Source of the DNA: Adiantum capillus-veneris
Lineage: Eukaryota > Streptophyta > Polypodiopsida > Polypodiales > Pteridaceae
Assembly (NCBI GenBank): GCA_014529385.2
Contig: CM043959.1
Span: 90,424,529 to 90,488,528, forward strand
Reading direction: 5' to 3'
Length of the DNA stretch: 64,000 nt
The notes beneath the pieces are model-generated. The model ran no database searches. It saw nothing but the letters and a program-made list of their open reading frames with translations, and was not told the origin of the DNA. Positions 11,380 to 20,703 of the stretch are shown here, piece by piece. Made by a program: the position numbers and the translations under genes. How positions within the stretch are numbered: the first letter of the stretch is position 1; each line of letters opens with the position of its first letter.

Positions 11380-11743
11380 TGACCGCTGGGTCAACAACAC
11401 AACATAACTCAAGTTTCGTACTAAAGTCTTATCTTTTGCGAGTTATGAAATGCTGCGGATTATTGCTATAAACGTCATTTGTAATGAGTAGTTATTCTAG
11501 TTTCAGAAGCCGGGGTGCAATGGCACTTCCAGATTGTAAATACAAAGCCATTTTACCCTTTCAACCCCATTTTTGGTTAAACCTAAGGTAGCCTTAGTAT
11601 ATAAGGTACCTAGGTCATTTTGTAAAGGGGGAGACTTTAATCATAATCAAAACTTTAGCGCTGTCGTCTACTGTGTGTGAGAGAGAAAGAGAGTGAGCAT
11701 GAGCTTTATCCTCTAGCTACGCCCGGCTCGCTCAACACATTGG
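11380..11743 (+). repeat. G2 3' LTR (right end uncertain)
   Basis: The LTR begins directly after the purine tract with a TTGACC...GGTCAA palindrome. A TATA box (TATATAAG, 11598-11605) is followed by an AG-rich transcript leader. The right end cannot be fixed because the large inverted repeat begins at 11744 and no second LTR copy is in the window. Confidence 0.6.
11598..11605 (+). promoter_or_regulatory. TATA box of G2 LTR
   Basis: TATATAAG lies about 220 bases into the LTR in a position typical for an LTR promoter. It is followed by the AG-rich start of the presumed R/U5 region. Confidence 0.5.
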
Positions 11744-12915
11744 AGATCCGACTGCACCATTGTTGTAGGCTCGAGGAGAGCTACGTGACAATGCCAAGCA
11801 TTCCACGTGAGACAAAGTGCACACGCCGACGCATCTACGAGCTATTTGTGGCCGTAAGTGTATCAAACGATATCTGTTTTCTACGTGCTAGTAGTCTATA
11901 GAATCGTGGCAACATAAGCTACGCATAGGTACTCATAAATTTCAGTTTCGGACACTTTCAAAATTCTGCTCTGTCATCCTACGCGTTTTCCGCAGATGGG
12001 TTTAGAGTGAGGGTTTAGAGTGTAGAAGCGTAGGGACGGGTGTATCCTAGGAAGGGGATGGTGTTCCTTAAGTTTCGTACGAATCTGGCATGATTAGGTG
12101 AGTTACCTTCCGTATGTGTGTATGTGGCTAGGTGGTGTAGTTGAGAGCAGTGAGGTTCTTGATTGTGGTTTAGTTGGCCTTCCAGAGTGTTGTATGTGTA
12201 GGATGGTCTCAGCCTGACAAGCTAAAGAGATTTCCTCCGTGTGCCTATCATGTCATCTATGTACTCGATTGACATTATGTTGATCTAGGCAGTGTTTGCA
12301 TGCACTTCATGTGTGTGTGAGTCGCTCCCGCAACATTACTCACACACCCATGAAGTGCATGCAAACACTACCTAGATCAACATAATGTCAATCGAGGACA
12401 CAGATGACACGATAGTTACACGGAGGAAATATCTTTAGCTTGTCACGCTGAGACCATCCTACATATACAACACTCTGGAAGGCCAACTAAACCACAATCA
12501 AGAACCTCACTACTCTCAACTACACCACCTAGCCACATACACACATGCGGAAGGTAACTCACCTAATCATGCCAGATTCGTACGAAACTTAAGGAACACC
12601 ATCCCCTCACTAGGATACACCTGTCCCTACGCTTCTACACTCAAAACCCTCACTCTAAATCCATCTGTGGAAAACGCTTAGGATGACATAGCAGAATTTT
12701 GAAAGTGTCCGAAACTGAAATTTATGAGTACCTATGCGTAGCTTATGTCGCCACGATTCTATAGACTACTAGCACGCAGAAAACAGACATCGTTTGATAC
12801 ACTTACGACCACAAATAGCTCGTAGATGCATCGACGTGTGCGCTTTATCTTGCGTGGAATGCTTGGCGTTGTCGCATAGCTCTCCTCGAGCCTACAACAA
12901 TGGTGAATTCGGATC
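11744..12915. repeat. large fold-back element: two ~578-bp arms, 17-base loop
   Basis: Bases 11744-12321 and 12339-12915 are inverted copies of each other, separated only by 17 bases (12322-12338). Both arms start at GATCCGA. By eye, differences are scattered single bases, roughly one in 20. The arms hold no recognisable protein; the two short frames at 11677-11901 and 12759-13016 are mirror copies and not evidence of coding. The right end cuts the gag of copia C1 and the left end abuts the G2 LTR. An RNA read through it would form one long hairpin. Confidence 0.93.
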
Positions 12916-13614
12916 TGACTTTGTGCGTGACTTGCTCCGCCTTGAGCGATCACGACCCTTTTGGTTTTTGAACCTCTCCTTAGGCCTTCCTCTTGTTTCC
13001 ACTGACAGTGCAACACTTGATGATTCTCCTGTGCTTCTCCTTTGTATTTCCGCGCTTAGGAGAACACCCACAACATCATCAAACTTAAGAGTATTTGTGC
13101 CAGAAATAGAATTACTTACAACCATCACAAGGATGTCCCAACTATCCGGTAGAGATGATAGTATAAGAAGAGCTCGCACTTTGTCATCGAAATTGATTTT
13201 CACTGATTGAAGTTGACTTATGTTTGTGTTAAAGTCATTTAGGTGTTCTGCAACTGAACCATTCTCTGCCATCTTTAGATTGAACAAGCACTTCATAAGA
13301 AATATCTTATTGGATGCCGATGGTTTCTCATAGAAGTCGTCAAGTGACTTCATCAAGTCCTCCGTGGTCTTCATCTCTGAAACATTGAAGGCCACCGTTG
13401 ATGCCAAGCTTAACCGGATTGTTCCCAGTGCCTTTCGATCAAGGACAATCCATGCTTCATCTGCCATCTTTGCGGGCTTCTTTGCAAGACCACCTAGTGG
13501 CAAATAGAGGTCCTTTTGGTAGAGATAGTCTTCAATTTGCATCTTCCAATGTTGGTAGATTTTTCCATTGAACTTCTCAATCTTGAGCTTCCCTTCCTCC
13601 GCCATAACTTCCAC
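12892..13614 (-). pseudogene. C1 Ty1/copia gag, C-terminally truncated
   Basis: The 240-residue frame begins MEVMAEEGKLKIEKFNGK and has the copia Gag signatures in order: W in YQHWKMQIEDYL, MADEAWIVLDRKALGTIR, LMKCLFNLKM and LLILSSLPDSWD. A basic RGRPKERFKNQKGRDRSRRSK tail normally precedes a CCHC zinc knuckle, but the frame runs into the large inverted repeat at about 12915 and the last few residues come from it. The start lies 65 bases downstream of the LTR, as expected. Gag would package element RNA. No pol remains in the window for this element. Confidence 0.9.
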
Positions 13615-13660
13615 TCAATTCAAGGAATCCTTTCCTTGAGATAATTTAGCTACGAGCAAA

Positions 13661-13676
13661 CCTTGCTCTGATACCA
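13661..13676 (-). other. C1 primer-binding site (initiator tRNA-Met type)
   Basis: Read on the minus strand this is TGGTATCAGAGCAAGG, the usual plant copia primer-binding site complementary to the 3' end of initiator tRNA-Met. It lies two bases inside the 5' LTR end. Confidence 0.9.
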
Positions 13677-13678
13677 GT

Positions 13679-14466
<788 letters not shown>

Positions 14467-14493
<27 letters not shown>

Positions 14494-15593
14494 TTCCCAT
14501 CCAATCGTTGTAGGACTGGTGTCTACTGTCACGATTACTGGCCTTTGACACTCATAGTCTACCTTTCTCAAAGCTAGTGCTGACTGAAGCAACTCCTTAA
14601 GCTTTCTCATGGCTTTTACATGTGCTTCTGTCCATTTACACTTTTGATTCTTTATAAGCAGTTGTTGATAAAGAGCATCAGCTACATGTACATAATGTGG
14701 AATCAAATAACATAAAAGACACATGCTCCTAGGAACCTTCTAACCTCAGTGATGCTACTGCACATTTCTTTCATTCTTTGAATGACATCTACCTTTTTTG
14801 GACAAGGTTTTCTACCATATGGCCCACACATGTGCCCCACAATGAGAACTTCATTGACACCAAACATAGACTTTTTCCCTGACAATGTAAGATTCACTTT
14901 TTCCAACCTAGACTTATCACACTCATTTATGTGATTCACCACAAACCTGCGACATCCCCTGAGATCCAAAGCTTCATCTTTGTCACTTTCTTCACATACT
15001 TTGATAGGAAAATCATCAATGAAAGGCATTGTGATTTGAGGAATAAAGTCGCGTAAGACCTTATTCATCCCATTCATCATATGTGCAACCGAGTTGGTTG
15101 CTCCCTGTGGAAATGTACACATCCTTACCAAGCCCAATGTGTCCTCATGGTTGTCAAGTCTCTGCTTTTGATTGCAAGCTGAAATTGATCATACCCTAAG
15201 TAGAGATCCCCCATCGAGTAGATTGCCCTTCCTGCAAACGCCTCTGCAAAATCATCCACAAAAGGGACCTGTATCTACATTTCTGATTGTCACCTTGTTC
15301 ACTGGTTGCATATTTTGGATGAAGCGTAGAGAACCATTCTTCTTTGGAACTCTGAACCATCTATTTGAGTATGGAGCACAAGAAGGCTCCAAAATTCCCA
15401 TTTTGATCTTCTCATTGAGCAGCTCCACTAACTTTGGAGCCTTTGTGAAAATTACCATATGAGCTATAATAGAAGGATCAACACATTCTATCTCGCGTGG
15501 CTCAAATGCAAAAGCCTTACCATGCTTTAGAAGCATGTCTTTGAAGCACTTTGTCTCCTCGTGTGTTAGAAACTCCTCGCAACCAATTTGCAA
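14467..15593 (-). pseudogene. G3-A reverse transcriptase and RNase H start
   Basis: The RT spreads over several minus-strand frames. A first piece (15593-15252) has FRVPKKNGSLRFIQNMQPVN; a second (15137-14703) has FPQGATNSVAHMMN and the active-site box PFIDDFPIKV. A third (14724 down to 14494) has the thumb and the RNase H opening VTVDTSPTTIGW. At least two frameshifts are needed to join them. The last 9 residues of the third frame lie in the C1 LTR and are not part of the gene. The RT would copy element RNA into DNA; this copy cannot make one intact protein. Confidence 0.82.
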
Positions 15594-16079
15594 CTCTTGA
15601 AATTACTCTTTTGTGAAGGTATGCCCAATCTTTTTAGGATTCCTTAAACTTGCTTGCAAAGAAGATTGCTCAATCTTTTCCCTGTTGTTGGGTGGTAAGG
15701 ATGAAGCTATTGGTTTCACCTTCTTTGCTACACTCTTGTGTTTAGTTTCAACATGGACTTCTGGGCCAATTGTTTCGTTTTCATTAAAGGCTTCTATTAC
15801 TTGATACATTTCCATAGAGCATACTTCCACAACTTCATTTTCAAGATGCAAACTAGACTCCATTATAGCATCAAGCTCACCCATAATATCTACAAAAAAA
15901 ACTTGTTCACACAAACCTAAAACATTTTTAGTAGGGTCTAGCAACCCACTCTCTTTCATGCCCATTTGTACATTATGTACATATTGCCTTTCATATCTCT
16001 TCAAATCCTCAAGTTTTGTAAAACATACTGATCCATTCCTTGTTACCAAGGAGCCCCGTTGAGAAAGTTTCACCTATTT
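14494..16079 (-). mobile_element. G3-A, 3' half: Ty3/gypsy element split by the CACTA insertion
   Basis: Minus-strand reverse transcriptase sequence ends exactly at the C1 LTR (14494) and starts at the CACTA terminus (16080). Its 5' half (Gag, zinc knuckle, protease) resumes at 53572 on the far side of the CACTA element. Part of the RT/RNase H region is closely matched by G3-B at 63600-64000, for example the phrase RKVDYECQRPVIVTVDTSP in both. C1 has replaced or displaced everything 3' of the RNase H start. Confidence 0.88.
15603..16073 (-). pseudogene. G3-A spacer between protease and RT
   Basis: This 156-residue minus-strand frame runs from next to the CACTA end to just before the RT. It is charged, with KLEDLKRYERQYVHNVQMG and a lysine-rich C-terminus, and I recognise no domain. 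By position it is the polyprotein linker between the retropepsin (interrupted at 53572) and the RT palm. Confidence 0.55.
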
Positions 16080-16345
16080 CACTACAAGAGGTTGTGTGCA
16101 CTTGTGACGCTGTTAGCGATGGAAATACATTGGGTTTTTATACTCCCTGACGTCGCTAAGACCGTCGCTAACAGCGTCGATACGGGAACGTTGCTATGAG
16201 CGTCGCTATAAGGGTCGCTATATGTATCACTATAGCCATCACTATATAGCGACGGCTATAGCGATGATCTTAGCGACGTTTACATGCCACCTATAGCGAC
16301 GTTTATAACGATGCTGCAGAGCCTTATATAGCGACGATGACAGTG
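16080..16345 (+). repeat. CACTA left terminal inverted repeat and subterminal motif array
   Basis: After CACTACAAGAGG, about 15 copies of a short motif (GTCGCTA, TAGCGACG or near variants) occur in both orientations up to about 16345. Examples are CCGTCGCTAACAGCGTCG and TATAGCGACGGCTATA. Such arrays are where CACTA transposase or its accessory protein binds in known elements. The right end (53400-53568) has the same motif. Confidence 0.85.
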
Positions 16346-16895
16346 ATGCCCGAGAGAAAAAAAATTGGTGGCAAGGCATTAAATGCCCTGCCACCCATTA
16401 ACCATATTGAATGTTTCAATAATTGAGCAAACCTAAATGAATCCAAGATAAGCCCAGATTCACCTTTGAAAGAAAGTGCAATCTTAGATATAGACCCAAA
16501 GTAGTCACCCACAAGACAATATAACCATTAACTCCATCATCCATAGTATCCCTCTTTCTGGTAGAAGAGGCAGCAGGAGCACATGCTCAACAGGCACCTT
16601 CTCAGCAAGAACCCATCAACCTAGCAGTTTTACAAAAGTAAATTGATGAAAGTAAATCAATGACAATTGTACACATCATAGGAAAAATCACTTGATTGTT
16701 AAACTTTGCAAATGTAATAGTTACAACACCATTGTCATTATTGAAAAGATATACATGGTTTTCAAAAAGAGGTATAAACGTCATCTCATGATACATGTGC
16801 TATGACAAAAGGAAACTAATGCTTTCTAGCTACGGCTGGAGTGACGTTGTCTAATCAGACGTCTCATCGCGTCCAAGCAGTGTATCTATCGAATT
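16346..16895. other. CACTA internal sequence, no gene recognised
   Basis: AT-rich sequence between the subterminal array and the next coding signal. Two minus-strand frames of about 60 residues have no recognisable features. Confidence 0.4.
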
Positions 16896-16897
16896 CT

Positions 16898-17420
16898 TTA
16901 AAAAAAAAAAAAAGACAACTTTTTGTAAGTATAAACATATAATTTATAAAACAATACAACATATAGAAAAGAGTGAACCCTAATACTAACCATGCCACCG
17001 TGAGAACTCAGAATGTCCATCAGGGCATTTAAGCCCTTTCTACCTGCGTACTCGCGCTCGCACGATGTGGGGTCACGTCTTGTCATTGACCACCGTCAAA
17101 ACATACAAAGAATCCATTATGTTAGAGTTTGAAAACCCCTAAACCCTAAACTATCAAACCTAAAGAGCAATGCAAAAACACTTACAAAATTGGCCTCAAA
17201 TGATGCCCACCCGCCGCTCCCCAAGTGGTGCGAGCTCCCTGCCTCTACTCGCGCTCTGGCTGCCTCCTTTTGTTGCTTCCACTTGTTGGGATTCTTGCAC
17301 GCTGATTTCTTCGCATTCCTCCAATCTTCTTTGGCCAACCAATCTAGTCTGTTCCACCCATGCTTAATTGATTTTTGCACTTCAGAATGCTTGTTATGCA
17401 GCATGCTGATGACTCTGTCT
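16898..17420 (-). pseudogene. possible second CACTA gene (Transposase_24/TNP1-like)
   Basis: A 95-residue minus-strand frame (17404-17117) contains KSIKHGWNRLDWLAKEDWRNAK split by basic stretches, then KNPNKWKQQ and an SSHHLGSGGWASF segment. A second piece (17086-16898) reads RRDPTSCEREYAGRKGLNAL. The layout, basic N-[KR]-rich stretch followed by H-x-GS-x-SF, resembles the plant Transposase_24 family that accompanies TNP2 in En/Spm elements. The gap between the pieces could be an intron. The match is by eye and weak. It lies at the opposite end from TNP2 and on the same strand, so in transcript order it would be downstream. Confidence 0.4.
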
Positions 17421-18811
17421 TTTAAATCACTTGGTACTTCATTCTAGGTGTTTAGTATATAGTGTCTAAAGACATAAGAGCAAAGACCGTTCATGCGCGA
17501 GATCACCTTCTTGCCTTCATCATCCAAGATGATGCTGCCGTTGAAGTGGAGGGAGTAAGACAAGCCCTCTCGTCGGTGACGCTGGTGCAACCAAATTTGG
17601 TTGAAGATAGGAGATGGTCTATGCCAGGTAGAGGAAGTAGTCGAGTGCAGTGTAGAAGGCTAGGGCAGGTGCCAAGGACCTAAGCAGCCAAAGGATAGAG
17701 GAGGTGTATGCTCTATGCGGTATTTTAGGACAAAAGTGATGCGGGATGGTCCAAATGGGATGGCAGGTGAAGGTGTCCATAATGCCAAGTCAGTGCTTTG
17801 AAATGTAGTGTTCAAAGTGTTCTAGAAGCACTGAAGTTTGGGAGTGTGTAGCAGATCCCCGATGGATAGGGGAGCTTGGGACAGGTGGCCTGGGCTGATT
17901 TCAGTGAATACATGTGTAGAGCTTGAGTTGTGGAGCCTGCTTGTCTTCTCGGAATGCGAATCAGAGCTTTGGTTCGGAAGATATAGTTAGTTGAAATTTT
18001 TTCGGGGGCCGGGTCTGAGCCCACTTGATCGCGTTGGAGGATGCGCCATATGACGTTTTTCAGGCCTCGACAAAGTTCAAGCAGATAGAGTAGATCATGG
18101 GGGGTCCTGATTCCGAGCCTTGAGCACCGAGTTACGGTATGGCCAAACCTGAGCAGTTGAGGGTGAAGTATTTGCAAATGATTTTTTTAAGTTTTTTATG
18201 GCCAAAGGATAGCGGGCTCAAGGAAGTCAAAAGTCGATGGAAATTGCGTAGAACGGAGCCGAGGATGGGCTTGGGACATGGATTTACAACTCTGGAATGG
18301 GATCTGTTGAGCAGAGGATAGGGCTGGGGCCAAGTTGGCATCCCAAGAGGGGTCTCTCTCTCATAAAGTGGTTTTTAAAAAAAAGCCTTGGAAGGGTAAG
18401 GAAGTGGAGCGCGCCACGTGGTAGACTTTTTCCCCACATGCGGTATCAAAAGAGGAGGATGTGGCGTACATGACCTCAATCGGAGCCAGCAGAGGGTATG
18501 AAACGAGAGAGGGGAGCTCCCTCCTTGGTGGTTATGGCGTAAGCGGCGGCGGCCTTCACGGACGCTGTGAGCTGGCGCTGCAGGTGGCACGGCCCAGTGG
18601 GGCGTATCATGGCGGTTTTTGGCCAGTGAGCGCTAGGGGCGGCATGCCCGCGTGGGGAAGGAGACCGGGTTTGGTGGCTCCGATGATTACGTGGCAAGGC
18701 CGCCTAAGAGAGGGGTTCCCGCGGGCCATAGGCGCTCCTTTTTGAAGGAAAGAGGGAGGAGGCATTAGCAACGTCGCTAATGCCCCCCCCTCCCCAGTGC
18801 ATAGTTAAGGG
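17421..18811. other. CACTA internal or unassigned sequence, no gene
   Basis: No convincing frame is present. The 3' part (about 18400-18811) is GC-rich and contains GCATTAGCAACGTCGCTAATGC (18757-18784 region), an 8-bp inverted repeat built on the same GTCGCTA motif as the CACTA ends, followed by a C-rich run. Part of this stretch could be additional 5' LTR of the gag-only element if that element's start is misplaced. Confidence 0.4.
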
Positions 18812-19807
18812 TGCTTCCCGCTGAGGTGAAGAGAGGCCCAAAGGCGGCCGGGGGATTAGGTGCAAAAGAGGAGGGTCCCACGCCACTGGAAGTAAGCAAA
18901 GAGAAAGGACAGGAGTGAGCTAGGAAACCGCCAAGTGGCCAAAGCAAAAGGAAAAAAAATAGAGAGAGAGGAGGCTGGTAAAGGGTAGGTCAAAGGAATC
19001 GGACAAAGGTGGCCAAGGACCAAAATTAGGCCCCAAAGAGGCAGTGCAGGGTTATCCCCAAAGGGGATAAAAAATGAAAAAGATAACAAATAAAAAGATC
19101 CAAGGGGCGATAGCGACGTTGCTAATGACCCCCCAAGTGCAAAAGAGAGAAGAAGAGAGCAGATAGAACAAGGCGGTGCCCCCCTTCCCGAAAGATACCA
19201 AAAATGCGTGCCATATAGACCAATTGAAGAGCAGTTTCCCCAAATTGAAGACTCCCCCTATAAAAGTAAAAAATTAATTAAATTAAGAGCTTTTTCCTTA
19301 GCCTTTGAAGTGCCGTTGGAAGCCTGCTAAGTGGAGCTTTTGGACAGAGGAGTGTGCCTGTCAAAGCCCTTTGTATATCTCTTGTGTAAACGGCCATGGA
19401 GATGGCAGTGTGAGTCTATATAAGCGTTTGGTGAAGTGCAATCGAGCCGAATTGCCTCCCTTGCTGTTTTTTCCCCTTCCCCCCTTCTCTTTCTCCTACT
19501 TTCATGTTTGCCCTTGGTATCGGCTGTGTGGAAGTGTGTGCCCCCCCGGACCGATGGTGTATTGTGTGAGAGAGTGAGATTGAGTTGTTTTGAGTGTGTG
19601 TCAGGGTGGAGACAGACCGTGGTAGGTGTGCATCGTGTAGCGGGTTTGTGGAGTGTGTGAGCAATAGAAATTGAGAAGACGGTGGTCTACTAGTGTAAAC
19701 TATTTCTTTGAAGGTGTTTTCCGAGAGGATAGGAGTGGTGTGAATACCCTGAGCTATAGAGAGGCTCTTGTGTTTTGACAGGCGTGTTCCCCCATTCCCC
19801 CTCTCCA
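18812..19807 (+). repeat. 5' LTR of gag-only element
   Basis: The LTR starts about TGCTTCCCGCTGAGGTG and ends CCCCCTCTCCA. It aligns along its whole length with 32421-32502 plus 43842-44859. It contains TATA-like boxes (CCTATAAAAG about 19257; CTATATAAGCG about 19414) and the block GCGATAGCGACGTTGCTAATG (about 19108), which resembles the CACTA subterminal motif. The exact left end is uncertain. Confidence 0.75.
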
Positions 19808-19812
19808 TCTTT

Positions 19813-19830
19813 TGGTGCCCCCATGGAGGA
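19813..19830 (+). other. primer-binding site of gag-only element
   Basis: TGGTGCCCCCATGGAGGA lies five bases after the LTR. It matches the Tat element's site (TGGTGCCCCCACTGAGGA, minus strand at 41353-41370) at 15 or 16 of 18 positions, suggesting both prime from the same tRNA. The gag start codon (19823) lies inside it. Confidence 0.7.
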
Positions 19831-20531
19831 CTATGCTGATGATCCTAGTTGAAGTCAAAGCAATGATGTCGGTGGTGCCAAAGGTGCGGCCTTTGAAGAG
19901 CAGGTGCTACTAGTGATGGCTTGGACGGGATTTCCCATTTTCACTCGGGTTGAAGATGCGGAAACTTGGCTTCAAGACTACGGATTGTTCGTGTTGGAAA
20001 GCGGTTTGTCGAGAGAAGATGGCTCGGTACAGGTGTTCCCGCTCCTGGTTCGTGGTAAAGAAAAGCTATGGTTTGATAGCCTTGGTGAAGGAGAAAAAGC
20101 AGATGGTGAGGCCCTAGAGGCAGCTTTTTGGAGAAGATTTGTTGCGGATGCGTAGCTGGATGAAGTAAAGCGAAAGCTGGATGGTTTGAAGCAAAGCTTG
20201 GAGGGTGATTTTGAAGCGTTTGAGTGGGAGTTCGAAGCCCTATGTGGGAAGTTAATCAAGGTAACTGCTGCAAAAAATGCCAGTTTTTTGAAATTGTGTA
20301 AATTCATGGATTGTCTGCATGAAGAAGTGCAAGACAAAGTGGAGGTAGATGATCCGACGTCATATGAGGAGGCGGTAGCTCTATCGAGAGGGTGAACCAA
20401 AAAGAATTTGAAGAAGAATGAGGCTAGGCAAGGTTTGCCAAGTGCGGTGAAGCCAAGGCAGTGTGATGCGGTGATAGCAGAGCCTTAGGTGGTGCAAAGA
20501 GAAGTGCAAGTGCGAGAAGAACCAAGGGTTC
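19823..20531 (+). pseudogene. Gag-like protein, N-terminal part (gag-only element)
   Basis: One frame runs from the ATG at 19823 to the insertion point at 20531, interrupted by TGA near 19850, TAG near 20153, TGA near 20394 and TAG near 20486. It has a Ty3-type Gag layout: FPIFTRVEDAETWLQDY, VFPLLVRGKEKLWFDSL, LEAAFWRRFV, then LDEVKRKLDGLKQSLEGDF and EEVQDKVEVDDPTSYEEAV. The Tat Gag at 39283-40008 has the same spacing (FPLLMKVEAKSWYNAL, AAFVKRFG). The stops are all one change from CGA or CAG. Gag would form the particle; with no pol, copying would depend on a helper. Confidence 0.75.
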
Positions 20532-20703
20532 TATAAGAAACTAGGAAACTAGGCTCTACTGGATCCTCCTCCCAACCTCCCTTTATTGGTGGGCTCCTAG
20601 CCCCTTGCCCTAGACGGATCCCTTGTCCACACTGCCTCGCCCGGCCCTTGGCCGTAGTCCTTGCCTAGCCTAGTTCTTAGGGTACAGGACCTGTGTCTTG
20701 ACA
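20532..20703 (-). repeat. 3' LTR of short-LTR element
   Basis: It reads TATAAGAAACTAGGAAACTAGG...GTGTCTTGACA on the + strand; the first two bases are TA where the partner copy has TG. Immediately inside is TTACTTCCCCCTTAAGG, which on the minus strand is the purine tract preceding a 3' LTR. Confidence 0.93.

Larger units (their letters stand above)
7017..11743 (+). mobile_element. G2: protease-only LTR element, 5' end outside window
   Basis: Right of the G1 LTR a different + strand retroelement resumes. It encodes an aspartic protease (about 7900-8330), then a long frame with repeated W-x-P-K motifs (8323-9753), then 1.6 kb without coding signal, a purine tract (11365-11378) and an LTR start at about 11380. 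No reverse transcriptase, RNase H or integrase motif is visible in any frame across 7017-11379. It is therefore either a non-autonomous gag-protease element or a heavily deleted one. Its 5' part should lie left of G1, outside the window, because G1 looks inserted into it. Confidence 0.65.

Noticed and set aside
11990-12040. GGGTTTAGAG repeats resembling telomere sequence
   Set aside because: Only two imperfect units occur, mirrored in the other arm; not a telomeric array.
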